The notes beneath the pieces were generated by a model. The model saw nothing but the letters and a program-made list of their open reading frames with translations. It made no database searches and was not told the DNA's origin. From assembly GCF_009729015.1 (NCBI RefSeq), contig NZ_CP045482.1, positions 554,001 through 618,000 on the forward strand: a DNA stretch of 64,000 bases, read 5' to 3'. The position numbers were made by a program, and so were the translations under genes. This document shows, in pieces, positions 1 to 8,715 of this stretch. Each line of letters starts with the position of its first letter. Within the stretch, counting starts at the first letter, position 1. Source of the stretch: Acidianus ambivalens (lineage in GTDB: Archaea; Thermoproteota; Thermoprotei_A; Sulfolobales; Sulfolobaceae).

Positions 1-1
1 A

Positions 2-232
2 ACTCTAGAAGAAATGAGAAGGCGTCAAAATGAATTTAAAGAAGAACTAAGGAGAGAATTAAGAGAAACCGGTGAAGTTACCAATTCTATTAAGAAAGAT
101 TTGTCAGATAAGCCAATTATTAGACCTTATCATCAACCTACTCAGGATTATAAGATTAAACAACTTGAGGAGGAAATAAAGAGACTGCAAAGTGAGTTAG
201 AGAGGTTGAAGAATGGTGACAGAAAGAACTGA
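2..232 (+). CDS. tatA: TatA-family translocase subunit, C-terminal part (5' truncated)
   Basis: The reading frame is open from the window edge to the stop at 230-232, so only the cytoplasmic tail is present. The tail is strongly charged and helical (RRRQNEFKEELRRELRE, later KQLEEEIKRLQSELERLK), as in the C-terminal region of archaeal TatA. The N-terminal membrane helix lies outside the window. The next gene, tatC, starts inside this gene's last codons (213 versus stop at 232), so the two are translationally coupled. The assignment rests mainly on this coupling; the tail alone is not diagnostic. Confidence 0.7.
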   Translation, partial: TLEEMRRRQNEFKEELRRELRETGEVTNSIKKDLSDKPIIRPYHQPTQDYKIKQLEEEIKRLQSELERLKNGDRKN

Positions 233-1044
233 ACTACAAAGAGATGAAGAAAGACCTCTGCTCTCTCATTTGGCAGAGTTAGCTGTTAGGTTAAGGAGAG
301 CTTTTATTACTCTCTTTGTAGCATTTGTAATATTCTTCGCTTTTGGATACACTACAATCTCAGTTTCCGGTCATGTTGTTCCCATAATTTATCCAAATTT
401 GTTTCATAGTTTTTCAGACGCGCTGATGTTATTTTTTAATTCATCATGAACTTCCGTCTCAGCTTATGTTGCTAAACTTAAACCCTTTCGATCCGCTTTA
501 TGCTTCGGCTTATGTTTCTTTTTATATGTCAATATTCATATCCTTACCGATTTTCCTTAAAGAATTCTGGGGTTTTGTTTCACCAGGCTTATATGAGCAT
601 GAAAAGAGGTTGATAAAATATACTATTACTCCAGAAATTTTACTTTTTGCTGCTGGTTCTCTTTTTGCTTATTTTATAATAGTTCCTTTGATGATGAAGT
701 TCGTAGTTTTATATACCACAGCCTTGGGCGTTGAGCCGACGCTTAGTTTAAGAGCCTTCGTCTCAACTGTAGTTTCCCTTATGATGGTTACCGGAATAGC
801 CTTCGAGTACCCACTAGCGATGTCGATACTAACTTACGTCGGAATGGTTAAGGCTGATAGCTGGAAGAAGAATTGGAGATGGGGAGTGATGGGAGCTTTT
901 ATCATAGCCTGGATTATTTCTCCCGGAACAACAGGAGGAGTAATTGAGACTACAATAGGAGTTATACTCTCAGTATTATATTTCGTAGGAGTAGCCTCAG
1001 CAAAAATAATAGAAAAAAGATCATTAAGAAATACGAAAATTTAA
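213..1044 (+). pseudogene. tatC: Sec-independent translocase TatC, interrupted by a +1 frameshift
   Basis: TatC is the polytopic core of the twin-arginine translocase. The first frame gives the N-terminus (RPLLSHLAELAVRLRRAF, then helix 1) and stops with TGA at 447-449. The next frame, readable from about 448, continues with ELPSQL, then NLNPFDPLYASAYVSF, SPGLYEHEKR, GVEPTLSLRAFV, GIAFEYPL and WIISPGTTGGVIETT, which is the rest of a normal TatC. Skipping one T in TCATCATGAACTT (about 442-454) restores a protein of roughly 275 residues. This may be a real lesion, a sequencing error or recoding. Everything downstream of the lesion is well conserved, which argues against long-standing decay. The gene overlaps tatA. 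Confidence 0.85.
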
Positions 1045-1169
1045 CCCTTCTTGTATTCCGTTGGAATTTACGTCTTTTTATGTTTTGATTCCAATTTTAA
1101 CAAGGAGAATGATAAAAATATACTTTCTAAATCTTTAATTTTATAAAATATGAGGAAAATCTTCTACAT

Positions 1170-2027
1170 ATGATGGAAGTAGAATTTTTAATTTTATTAC
1201 TTATCTCTAGTATTATTGCAGGATTTTTAGGGTCTTTGACCGGATTGGGCGGGGCTACAGTTCTAGTGCCGATTTATACACTTTTCCTAGGAATACCTAT
1301 GGCTTATGCTACTGGTGCCAGTTTAATATCCACTATTGCAACGTCTAGCGGTACGGCTAGTGCTTACATAAAGGATAGAATTACAAACGTGAGGATAGGA
1401 ATGTCTTTAGAAATAGCAACTACTGGAGGTGCAATAATAGGTTCTTTGCTTGCTCACTGGATTTATGAACACCACTTAGTCTTTATTCTCTTCATCGTCT
1501 TTGGCGTAGTGATTTTATCTTCTGTTTATCCTCAGATAGAGAAAAGTTCTCTTGAATTACCAAAGCCAATGAAACCAGACTGGACTACTAAGATCTTTCA
1601 ACTTTACGGTGAATATTACGACGCCGCATTAAGACAGGAGGTAAAATATTATGGAGTTAGATGGTGGTTAGGGGAAATAGTAATGTTCTTTGCAGGATTA
1701 ATTTCCGGTTTACTGGGAATAGGTAGTGGAGCGTTGAAGGTAATAGGAATGGATTGGGCAATGAACCTACCGTTGAAGGTGAGCACTACCACGAGTAATT
1801 TCATGATAGGAGTAACTGCGGCCACCAGCAGTTCATTATATTGGTTGTTTGGATATATTGAGCCAGCTTTAGCAGGCATAACAGCAGTCGGCGTTATTAT
1901 TGGTTCATATCTTGGCACAAAAGTTTTAGTAAAGACCAGAAATACTAGGCTTAGGCTAATTTTTATCATAATATTGATATTTTTAGGGATAGAGATGATT
2001 ATTAGGGGTGTATCATTATGGACATGA
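1170..2027 (+). CDS. TSUP-family membrane exporter (TauE/SafE type), candidate sulfite/sulfonate exporter
   Basis: A 285-residue multi-span membrane protein. The N-terminal helix carries GFLGSLTGLGGATVLVP (residues about 18-34), and the second half repeats it as GLISGLLGIGSGALKV, the inverted duplication typical of the TauE/SafE (TSUP) family. TSUP members move small organic or inorganic sulfur anions; the substrate here cannot be read from sequence. The following DUF1634 gene overlaps its last codons by 10 bp, a pairing recurrent in archaea. A sulfur-anion role fits the sulfur-oxidation genes elsewhere in the window but is inference. Confidence 0.85.
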   Translation: MMEVEFLILLLISSIIAGFLGSLTGLGGATVLVPIYTLFLGIPMAYATGASLISTIATSSGTASAYIKDRITNVRIGMSLEIATTGGAIIGSLLAHWIYEHHLVFILFIVFGVVILSSVYPQIEKSSLELPKPMKPDWTTKIFQLYGEYYDAALRQEVKYYGVRWWLGEIVMFFAGLISGLLGIGSGALKVIGMDWAMNLPLKVSTTTSNFMIGVTAATSSSLYWLFGYIEPALAGITAVGVIIGSYLGTKVLVKTRNTRLRLIFIIILIFLGIEMIIRGVSLWT

Positions 2028-2380
2028 ACGACGTAATTGGATACGCTCTTAGGATAGGTGTATTAATTAGCATTTCGCTGATAATAATAGGCTTTATTTT
2101 ACTATCTACAACTCCACAGTTTTCTGAACTTACGTCACCAAATTCAAGGTTTAATACGTCAGTAGTTAAGCCTGAGGAAGTATTTAGGGGAATTAGGAAA
2201 GGTAACGGGGTTGATTTCATACTTCTAGGTTTAATGGTGTTAATAGCAACACCAGTGGTCAGGGTAGTTCTAGGAATAATACAGTTCGCTATGCAGAGGA
2301 ATGTAATATATGTAATTATAACGTTAATAGTATTATTTAACTTATTGTTAGCAATATTTATTCTCCCACTTATAATATAG
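2018..2380 (+). CDS. DUF1634-type small membrane protein, TSUP partner
   Basis: A 120-residue protein with three predicted membrane helices (about residues 8-30, 68-90 and 95-118) and a hydrophilic loop containing KPEEVFRGIRKGNGVDFILLGL. Position and pattern match DUF1634 proteins, commonly encoded next to TauE/SafE exporters. The start lies within the last codons of the exporter gene, implying coupled translation. It may be an accessory subunit; the function is unknown. Confidence 0.75.
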   Translation: MDMNDVIGYALRIGVLISISLIIIGFILLSTTPQFSELTSPNSRFNTSVVKPEEVFRGIRKGNGVDFILLGLMVLIATPVVRVVLGIIQFAMQRNVIYVIITLIVLFNLLLAIFILPLII

Positions 2381-2657
2381 GATATAGTTCTATTTTTACT
2401 TCTTCTACTTAATGTTATACTTGTAATAACTGAAGTTTATGGTATAGCAAATAAGGAGCCGGTACATGATTATTATTTGATTTGGCGAACTCACATTACG
2501 AACTTCTAGAATACTAAAAATGAACTTCTTGAGACAATACTTAGAGTGAAGAACAAGCCTACCTAGTTTTTACATACCTTTGCAACAGTTAGCCGAGATA
2601 ATGGAAAGAAAGTTTATTTAATTTAAAAAATATAAACCTCTTTTCCTTCTTTTTTAT
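2381..2657. other. Intergenic DNA with a start-less hydrophobic reading stretch
   Basis: No intact gene. Directly after the DUF1634 stop, the same frame stays open to about 2509 and would encode a membrane-helix-like stretch (IVLFLLLLLNVILVITEV), but it has no start codon. It may be a decayed extension or chance. An A/T-rich stretch (TTTAAAAAATATAAACC, about 2622-2638) just before the next gene looks like a promoter. Confidence 0.4.
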
Positions 2658-3215
2658 ATGGTTCGTTTAATCATATCTTGTATGGATTATAGGCTAAGTC
2701 AAGAAGTTATGAATAGAGTAAAAAGCGAAAACGATATTGTAATAAGGAACGCAGGAGCAAACATTTACGAGTTAAAAGACAGACTCAAGGGAATAAATGT
2801 AGACGAAGTAATCTTTTTACCTCATACAGACTGCGCAGCAATGAAGTTAGTTAACTCCGCAATAAAGGATGGAAAGGACGTAGACAAAGAAATCGAAGAG
2901 AAACTCGTATCACAGTTCAGAGGTAAGGAGTTCTCCTCGATTCAAGAGCTTGAAAAATTAAATGCAGAAATTGGAGAGAAAATGCTAAAGGAAATCTTTC
3001 CAAACGCTAAAATAACCACGGAATTAATAGACGTAAATAAAATAAAGATTCCTCAGAAAAAGACTAAGTACTATTTACTAAAGCCCCAGGCAAGATATAA
3101 CGAAGAAATTATAGGCTCTTACGTTATCCAAGCATTTAGTAAAGAAGACGTCACTGCAGACATAAAGATTGCAGAAAGTTTAGGATTAAAGCTAGAGAAG
3201 AGCGAGCTAGGCTAA
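2658..3215 (+). CDS. Beta-carbonic-anhydrase-like zinc protein
   Basis: A 185-residue soluble protein with the beta-carbonic-anhydrase ligand pattern: SCMDYR at residues 7-12 (Cys8 and the Asp10/Arg12 dyad), NAGANIYE at 31-38, and HTDC at 56-59 (His56, Cys59). Cys, His and Cys are the expected Zn ligands. True enzymes in this family hydrate CO2, but the related archaeal group has diverged C-terminally, and this protein's C-terminal half (about residue 100 on) is not recognisable. It is monocistronic, with a T-rich promoter region and a very short leader. Activity is plausible but unproven. Confidence 0.6.
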   Translation: MVRLIISCMDYRLSQEVMNRVKSENDIVIRNAGANIYELKDRLKGINVDEVIFLPHTDCAAMKLVNSAIKDGKDVDKEIEEKLVSQFRGKEFSSIQELEKLNAEIGEKMLKEIFPNAKITTELIDVNKIKIPQKKTKYYLLKPQARYNEEIIGSYVIQAFSKEDVTADIKIAESLGLKLEKSELG

Positions 3216-4342
3216 TCATCTCACGCTAAGATAATGAGTCACCATGGGGTCAATTATTTTATAGACACCTCTTTCTTCTCTTTCAACATAGCCATATCTA
3301 ATTAGCTGTTTTAATCCTCTTTGCACGCTCCATTCGTTCTCGCCAAGGTCTTTAGGAGAACCAGTTCCTCCTAGTTTTGCTAACTTTCGTAACACACTTC
3401 TTGCTGTTGGAGATAGCTTATTAAGATCTCCTTCTATTGCCGAAATAACGTTATCGTCAAAAGGTAAAGAAGAGAGGACTTTCTTCACATTGCCTTCAAG
3501 CTCAACCTTTATTCCGACTAAATTCAGCCAAGCAGGAAATCCGTCCACGTATTCAACAATTTTTTCTATATCTTCTTCATTTATCTTTACTCCGTCCATC
3601 TCAAATCCCTTTCTTAAGAACTCCTTCGAGGTTTCCCTGTTGAAAGGATTAACTCTGATGCTGTAAAAATATTGGTAAAATGGCTGATTTTTAGAACTCA
3701 TTATCTCTTTTAACATTCCTACTGCTGAACAGGATATTACGTAAGATACCCTTTTCTGAAACTGCCGCTTACTCCTCATTAAGTGAAAGATTTCCGGAAC
3801 TGCTTGCTTTGCAAAGTTTAGATACTGAAATTCATCTATCGTAATTACAATTCTTGTGTTAAACTTTTCAGCCAAGAGCTCAGGAAGTTCTAGGGCCTTG
3901 GAAAACTCTTCCGAAAGATCTTTTCCCTTCTCCCCTTTATCTAAGACTACTTCTATTAATCCTGAAACTTCTGGTATGTTGAGAGATATTTTAACAGCTC
4001 CCAATAAGTCCCTAAGCAGTCTTAAGTATCTTTTAACCTTCTCTTCGAGCTTGAAGGCATGACCGGAGAAAGGGTACAAGGATAGAATTACCTTACTAAT
4101 ATATGCTGATAAGAACTCGGTAAAGTTAAATCCCTTCTCTCCCTTTAGGAAATCCTCTGCCGAAATAAGGACGTAAGGTAAATTTGACTTTTTAAGTGAG
4201 GCTAGAAGTATTGAAGTTTTACCTATCCTTCTAGGCCCAACTAGGCTTACTGGCTGTCCCCCTTCATGAGTTTAATTAAAGTTGAAATTTCCTCATCTCG
4301 TCCATAGGGATTTTCAGTTGGTGGGCCATAGGTAAACCACAT
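3216..4342 (-). pseudogene. Archaeal AAA ATPase (PF01637-like) split by a homopolymer frameshift
   Basis: Reading down from the ATG at 4342, the N-terminus is MWFTYGPPTENPYGRDEE. One base missing in the C5 run at 4258-4262 then shifts the frame. After it the other frame gives the P-loop GPRRIGKTSILLASL and runs uninterrupted to 3216. Further features are a Walker-B-like IVITIDEFQYLNF, YVISCSAVGMLKE, and a C-terminal winged-helix-like segment (SPTARSVLRKLAKLGG). Restored length is about 375 residues, normal for these Sulfolobales ATPases of unknown role. A homopolymer lesion is a common sequencing error, so the gene may be intact in reality. A related N-terminal fragment lies at about 10811-10937. 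Confidence 0.75.
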
Positions 4343-4591
4343 TTTGCTGGTACCAGCAAATTTATTCTTTTATATTTGGGTTAAGACGTTGTTATTCATT
4401 TTTACGAGACGTTGAATGATTATCTTTCAAAAATTGGTAAGTTATAAGCTTCAGGAACTTGAGTTGAGTAGCTATTCTTTTAAGTACTCTTCATATCTTT
4501 CATGAGCTTTTTTACAAGTTCGGAGCCATCTTTAGGTAATTCTTGTTTATTTTTGGTATGCCGTTGCCAACAGTTTCCAATAAACCGTGAA
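4343..4591. other. Intergenic region left of the IS607 element
   Basis: No intact gene. On the minus strand a short open stretch (about 4480-4545, ending KKLMKDMKST) resembles the end of a small helical protein and may be a gene fragment cut by the neighbouring element. No start or homologous context supports it further. Confidence 0.3.
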
Positions 4592-4600
4592 GTTTATATA
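4591..4600 (+). promoter_or_regulatory. TATA-box promoter of the IS607 tnpA gene
   Basis: AGTTTATATA lies about 24-33 bp upstream of the ATG at 4624. That spacing fits an archaeal promoter driving a nearly leaderless mRNA. It supports the ATG at 4624 over the upstream TTG at 4603. Confidence 0.5.
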
Positions 4601-4623
4601 CTTTGTATGTAAAACTAATTACA

Positions 4624-5208
4624 ATGCTAAAACCTAAGGAAGTCTGCCAACGCTTAGGAATATCATACCGCACTTTACAGAGCTACGTAAAGAAGGGTTA
4701 CATCAAACCAGTAATACTACAGAGCGGAAAGTGGAGGTTTAGGGAAGAGGATGTAGAAAAACTGATGGGGATTGTTAGAAAGAGGAAAGTGATCCTTTAC
4801 GCGAGAGTGTCATCAAACGCACAAAAAGACGACCTGGTGAACCAAGTAAAATACCTAGTGGAGAACGTCAAAGAATACGACCAAGTAATAACAGACGTAG
4901 GTTCTGGGTTAAACATGAAGAGAAAAGGATTCCTCAAGTTGTTAAGAATGATACTAAACAACGAGGTGTCAAAGGTCGTTGTGGCTTACCCAGAAACACT
5001 GACAAGGTTTGGTTTCGAGATAATAGAGGAAGTGTGCAAAGCACATAATTGCGAAATAGTAGTTCTTAATATGGAAGACAAAACACCAGAACAAGAGCTA
5101 GTAGAAGACCTAATCTCAATCCTAGTCTCCTTTAGCGGGAAACTCTACGGAATGAGGAGTCAAAAATACGAAAAGGTGAAAAAGTGTGTCGAAGAACTTA
5201 AGAATTAA
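4624..5208 (+). CDS. tnpA: IS607-family serine recombinase (TnpA)
   Basis: About 194 residues from the ATG. A MerR-like helix-turn-helix at the N-terminus (KEVCQRLGISYRTLQSYVKKGYIKP, residues 5-29) precedes the small serine recombinase domain. YARVSS (residues 59-64) carries the nucleophilic serine, and VVVAYPETLTRFGFE and a long C-terminal helix follow. The N-terminal DNA-binding domain in front of the catalytic domain is the IS607 arrangement. The end overlaps tnpB by 23 bp. All catalytic signatures look intact, so the element may be active. Confidence 0.9.
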   Translation: MLKPKEVCQRLGISYRTLQSYVKKGYIKPVILQSGKWRFREEDVEKLMGIVRKRKVILYARVSSNAQKDDLVNQVKYLVENVKEYDQVITDVGSGLNMKRKGFLKLLRMILNNEVSKVVVAYPETLTRFGFEIIEEVCKAHNCEIVVLNMEDKTPEQELVEDLISILVSFSGKLYGMRSQKYEKVKKCVEELKN

Positions 5209-6475
5209 ATCACTCCAACCAGAAGAGGAGTACATTTACCTAACTTACTCCTTGGAGAATGATAAGAAGGAAGAAAGCAAGATATTATTAGAGAACTACA
5301 GAGTCCTATTGCAGAGAGCTTTAGACTGGCTGTGGGATAGAACTAAGATGGAGAGAAAAGAAGTGAAGAAGAGTAAGAAAGTACTCACGAAGGTTAAAAT
5401 AACATTGCCTAAGAAAAAGCAAGTATACAAGGTGTTAAGAGACGAGTTAGAGAAGGTCAACAAGTTAGCTTCCCACTACGTTGATAAGGCAATTAATGAC
5501 GCTTACTCAATACTGGAAAGTTGGAAGAGGAGGGCTGAGAAGGGACAAGCGTCACTGAGTAAACCAACACTGAGGAAGGTTTACGTTAGGGTAAAATCAA
5601 CGCTCAGAAAGGTTGAGGGCGAAGAGGTTAGGATTACTGTAAGACCTTACGAATACGTCACATTCTCTTGGTCTCACACTTGGTTTTCACGAAGGGTTAA
5701 GGGGCTAGAACTAGGTGAGCCCGTGATAAAGGAGGATAAGGTGTACCTGCCATTTCGTTACAGATTACCTTGGTTTACTCCCCTTGACTTTCTCTCTATT
5801 GATAGTAACCTCTATACTCTAGACGCATACGATGGTGAGAAGTTCGTTACTTTCTCAATGAAGGAGTTATACAGTATGAAGTACGGTATGGAGTTGAAGA
5901 GGGGTAGAATACAGTCTTTTGCTTCAAAGCACGGTAGGAAGGGGAAGGAGTTGTTGAGAAAATATTCTCATAGAGAGAAAAACCGTGTACTGGATTATAT
6001 TCACAAGTTTGTGAATAAGTTGCTTGAAATGTATCCTCTCACTCTGATTGCTGTTGAGAAGTTGAATAAGCAAGAGATGTTTAGGGATACTAGCGACAAA
6101 CTGTCCAAGAAGATTTCTAAGACTGTGTGGAGGTCAATTCACCGTGTGCTAAAGTACAAGGCTCCTCTTTATGGTTCCTTCTTGAAGGAGGTTAACCCAC
6201 GCCTCACTTCTAAGTCCTGCCCCAGATGTGGATGGGTTTCCCGAAAGGTTGGCAGGACTTTTCATTGCGAGAGGTGTGGGTTCACCTTAGATAGACAATT
6301 GAACGCATCTCTCAACATCTACCTCAAGATGTGCGGGTTTCCCCACATCCGTGATATTCCGCGGGTGTGGGTTGGGGTTATCCCGCTAAAGGGGCGGAGG
6401 GGTAACGGGTTTCCCCGTGACTCTGTTGAAGCCCAAGGGCTGAGAATTAGATACGATTTCATGAAAATTCAATGA
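5186..6475 (+). CDS. tnpB: TnpB RNA-guided nuclease of an IS607 element
   Basis: A 429-residue TnpB with the RuvC-like catalytic triad apparently intact: Asp206 (FLSIDSN), Glu291 (LIAVEKLN) and Asp369 (GFTLDRQLNASLNI). A four-cysteine zinc ribbon (Cys345, 348, 361, 364) sits between the last two. TnpB proteins of IS200/605 and IS607 elements are guide-RNA-directed DNA nucleases that help element retention. It overlaps tnpA. The last ~120 bp are markedly G+C-rich and overlap the expected guide-RNA scaffold. Sequence is much diverged from the TnpBs at 38 and 41 kb. Confidence 0.92.
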   Translation: MSKNLRIKSLQPEEEYIYLTYSLENDKKEESKILLENYRVLLQRALDWLWDRTKMERKEVKKSKKVLTKVKITLPKKKQVYKVLRDELEKVNKLASHYVDKAINDAYSILESWKRRAEKGQASLSKPTLRKVYVRVKSTLRKVEGEEVRITVRPYEYVTFSWSHTWFSRRVKGLELGEPVIKEDKVYLPFRYRLPWFTPLDFLSIDSNLYTLDAYDGEKFVTFSMKELYSMKYGMELKRGRIQSFASKHGRKGKELLRKYSHREKNRVLDYIHKFVNKLLEMYPLTLIAVEKLNKQEMFRDTSDKLSKKISKTVWRSIHRVLKYKAPLYGSFLKEVNPRLTSKSCPRCGWVSRKVGRTFHCERCGFTLDRQLNASLNIYLKMCGFPHIRDIPRVWVGVIPLKGRRGNGFPRDSVEAQGLRIRYDFMKIQ

Positions 6476-6495
6476 AGCCCAAACCCCTTCAACTA
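6330..6495 (+). ncRNA. Candidate TnpB guide RNA (omega/reRNA) scaffold
   Basis: The 3' end of tnpB and the following bases are far richer in G/C than the surroundings and contain complementary runs, for example CGGGTTTCCCC and GGGGCGGAGGGG. Known TnpB guide RNAs overlap the 3' end of tnpB and run to the element's right end, where flanking DNA supplies the guide. Location and composition fit this; no secondary structure was computed. Confidence 0.4.
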
Positions 6496-6676
6496 GTCCT
6501 TACAACCTCCTTTATGAGAATGAATAATCATTTTATTTCTCAATAAAGCTTACACGAGTTGAAAAGAGTCGTAAGGACAACCGTGGACTTCATAGGACTA
6601 TGTTTAGCCTAAAGGAGAGTCTCGGAAATTTAATAATTTTATACACAACGGTTAAATCCGGATAACGACTATCTCT
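6496..6676. other. Flank right of the IS607 element with a small inverted repeat
   Basis: No gene. GTCCTTAC (about 6496-6503) and GTAAGGAC (about 6571-6578) form an inverted pair. A short plus-strand stretch reading LKRVVRTTVDFIGLCLA before a stop may be a gene relic. Nothing else is recognisable. Confidence 0.3.
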
Positions 6677-7163
6677 CTATAATATTTTCTTTAGATTTAG
6701 TATTTTATCGCTAGATAGTGCGTAAATTCCGTCTTCAATTTTCTCCAATATACCATCAAAACCGGAGTCAAAACTAGCTAGATAAAAAATATCATTTTGA
6801 ATCATCACAAATAATATAGCGCAGTCAGTAAAACTCAATTTCTTTTTCCTATTTGGATCTTCATTTATTTTTTTAAATAATCTAATAATATCATAAAGGG
6901 AATTTTCTCGATCAGTTAAAGTAATTATCCGAAAGATATTCTTTTCAACGTCTTGTAAGATTAAATCAATAACTTTCTATATAGTTAAAGGGTTGCTTAT
7001 TAATCATTAAAGTAAATAATTCGTCAATTACATATTCGAAGATTATTGGCTTTCCAAATTTCCTAGAAATAATTTTATACATTAGCTCTACAGCTTTGTT
7101 ATGGTTTGTGTCGTTCTTATTAAGAAATGATGTATCTAGGATTATCATTATTGCTCTTTCCAT
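6677..7163 (-). pseudogene. PIN-domain (VapC-like) ribonuclease, frameshifted
   Basis: The N-terminal half (MIILDTSFLNKNDTNHNKA, with the first catalytic Asp, and VIDELFTLMINK) ends at a TGA near 6966. Skipping one base there continues the protein as VIDLILQDVEKNIF, ENSLYDIIRLFKK, LSFTDCAILFVM and LASFDSGFDGI down to the stop at 6677. These are the later acidic motifs of a PIN domain. Restored length is about 160 residues. Its start overlaps the end of the upstream gene by 16 bp. A one-base lesion in an otherwise good PIN domain is either recent inactivation or a sequencing error. Confidence 0.75.
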
Positions 7164-7564
7164 TCAGTTATTGCTTGAAATATGCTAGGCTCCTTCCTTT
7201 CACAAGGATTTTTTATATCTATTACTTTTTCCTCTCTTGAGATAAAGGAATCTATTAAGTGGCCTGCAACTAATCCTATTGTAGTACCTAGTAGCGTCTT
7301 TATTATAAAATTTAAATTATCGTCGTCAGAAAACTTTATGTCAGATGAATGTAAAGTTAAATTTGTAGCTATTGGCATTACAATCTTGCCCAAGGGAAGT
7401 TCTTCCACAATTTTACTTACGCTATACTCCTCCACCTCACCATTGAATTTTTCACAGATTTCTTTTAGTACATTATCTAATTCCTCGTAAACTTTGAGCT
7501 TTTCTGCATTAATAACAACTCTATAACTAGTTCCTTTCACTATATAATTAATTGCGAGCCTCAT
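7148..7564 (-). CDS. Unknown protein coupled to the PIN gene (candidate antitoxin/partner)
   Basis: 138 residues with no recognised family. The N-terminal ~75 residues are mixed alpha/beta (MRLAINYIVKGTSYRVVINAEK). A glycine-containing hydrophobic segment (FIIKTLLGTTIGLVAGHLI, about residues 86-104) could be one membrane helix or a packed core helix. The stop overlaps the start of the PIN gene, an arrangement typical of toxin-antitoxin or effector-partner pairs. The partner role is inference from position. Confidence 0.5.
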   Translation of the reverse strand: MRLAINYIVKGTSYRVVINAEKLKVYEELDNVLKEICEKFNGEVEEYSVSKIVEELPLGKIVMPIATNLTLHSSDIKFSDDDNLNFIIKTLLGTTIGLVAGHLIDSFISREEKVIDIKNPCERKEPSIFQAITEWKEQ

Positions 7565-7854
7565 AAGATAAAATCGTAAGAATAGTATTTAAAGTGTATA
7601 GCTAAGCGTTACTATTGATGAATATGTTCAACAATTTTTGAAGAAAATTTTACTAGGCAGTGAAGTGTTAATGTGCATGAGAGCATTAAGGCTAAACTAA
7701 AAAAGTTCCGCAGTATTGCCAGCTTTTAAAACCTCTTATATTATGAAAGCGAATAGAAGAATTTCAAAGATGAGATATTAAAATACGTTAATTCCGTGAT
7801 TATAGGATGGTAAATTTCAATTATAGTTCTACCATTTTTCAACATTTAACTGTG
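7565..7854. other. Intergenic DNA, nothing recognised
   Basis: About 290 bp of A/T-rich sequence between two minus-strand modules. No reading frame of useful length, repeat or RNA signature was found. Confidence 0.5.
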
Positions 7855-8226
7855 TCACCATTCCCATAACTTCCCTTTTCTTCTAAACCTTTTTCTAATT
7901 TCCTTGTATTTTTCTAAAACATCTTTTTCGAATTCTTTATCTCCGCATAATATTTTACCGTCTTCTATAATTTCAAGAATAAACGTAGAACCTTCAATCA
8001 ACTTCTTTAGAAAAACTTGAGTATTCATTGCTACAGGCATTACCTTAGGAAATTTCATGGTATAAGTCATTGCAAAACCCTCCCTAGGATCGCGAGGAAA
8101 AACGTCAGAAACGATCAAAACGTCAATATCGCTCTCGTTAGTATAATCACCTCTGGCATAGGATCCAAATAGTACAACTAGCTTTGGATTAAACTTAGAA
8201 TATTCCTTACAAAGTTCCTCCCACAA
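7855..8226 (-). CDS. MNT-type minimal nucleotidyltransferase (antitoxin of a HEPN/MNT pair)
   Basis: 123 residues with the nucleotidyltransferase signature LFGSYARGDYTNESDIDVLIVSD: Gly21-Ser22, then Asp33 and Asp35 as metal ligands. MNT proteins paired with HEPN RNases neutralise them, in characterised cases by AMP-modifying the toxin. The gene starts inside the last codons of the HEPN gene (overlap 20 bp), so the two are translated together. All catalytic residues appear present. Confidence 0.85.
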   Translation of the reverse strand: MWEELCKEYSKFNPKLVVLFGSYARGDYTNESDIDVLIVSDVFPRDPREGFAMTYTMKFPKVMPVAMNTQVFLKKLIEGSTFILEIIEDGKILCGDKEFEKDVLEKYKEIRKRFRRKGKLWEW

Positions 8227-8599
8227 TTTCCTTCACCCATGATAAAATTTTTCTTCCGCAATCTAAGCATCTATTTGCGTCGTCTTTATTGTAATAATCT
8301 GCAGGAGCACCTTGATCGTAAGCGTCAGGGTAACGTGAGGGTATGTAATGTTTATCAAGTTCTTGTGCACATCTTAATATTTCCTCTGGAATTTGAAAAG
8401 ATGATGACTGTAAAAGGAAGGTAATAGAATGACCTCTTTGTTCTTTATGAAAATAACTTAACAAAGCTTTAACAGCTTTTTCTGCAGTTTGCTGTGATTC
8501 ATAGCAAGTTTCTTCATAAAGCTCATTTTGATAATTAATTTCAGCAGATCTAAGATTTCTCTCAGCTTGTCTAATCCAATCGTTGACTCTGCTTACCAC
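8207..8599 (-). CDS. HEPN-domain protein (toxin of a HEPN/MNT pair)
   Basis: 130 residues, all helical, with the HEPN pattern WIRQAERNLRSAEINYQNELYEETCYESQQTAEKAVKALL followed by a loop containing RGHS and the late helix YNKDDANRCLDCGRKILSWV. HEPN proteins of this class act as RNases or as substrate-binding partners of MNT enzymes. It lies directly upstream of and overlaps the MNT gene. The canonical RX4-6H RNase motif is not clearly visible, so activity is uncertain. Confidence 0.8.
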   Translation of the reverse strand: MVSRVNDWIRQAERNLRSAEINYQNELYEETCYESQQTAEKAVKALLSYFHKEQRGHSITFLLQSSSFQIPEEILRCAQELDKHYIPSRYPDAYDQGAPADYYNKDDANRCLDCGRKILSWVKEIVGGTL

Positions 8600-8715
8600 A
8601 AGAATATAGTTGGCTTAACTTATTTAAGAAAATAGTTTGAAAGCTGACCTTTCGTTATTAGCTAGTACTAAAGCAGTTAGGTTAACGAACAAGGTTTGGT
8701 AATGAAAACCTTAAT

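Larger units (their letters stand above)
4592..6500 (+). mobile_element. IS607-family insertion sequence (tnpA-tnpB)
   Basis: A complete two-gene element of about 1.9 kb. The ends are approximate because IS607 elements lack terminal inverted repeats and make no target duplication. The left limit is placed just before the tnpA promoter. The right limit follows the G/C-rich tail of tnpB (GAAGCCCAAACCCCTTCAAC, 6474-6493). No second copy is present in this window to fix the ends. Confidence 0.75.

Noticed and set aside
442..454. Programmed frameshifting in tatC
   Set aside because: No slippery heptamer or downstream structure is evident, and such recoding of tatC is not known; error or mutation is simpler.
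2381..2509. A third membrane gene after DUF1634
   Set aside because: There is no start codon after the stop of the preceding gene, and no homologous family came to mind.
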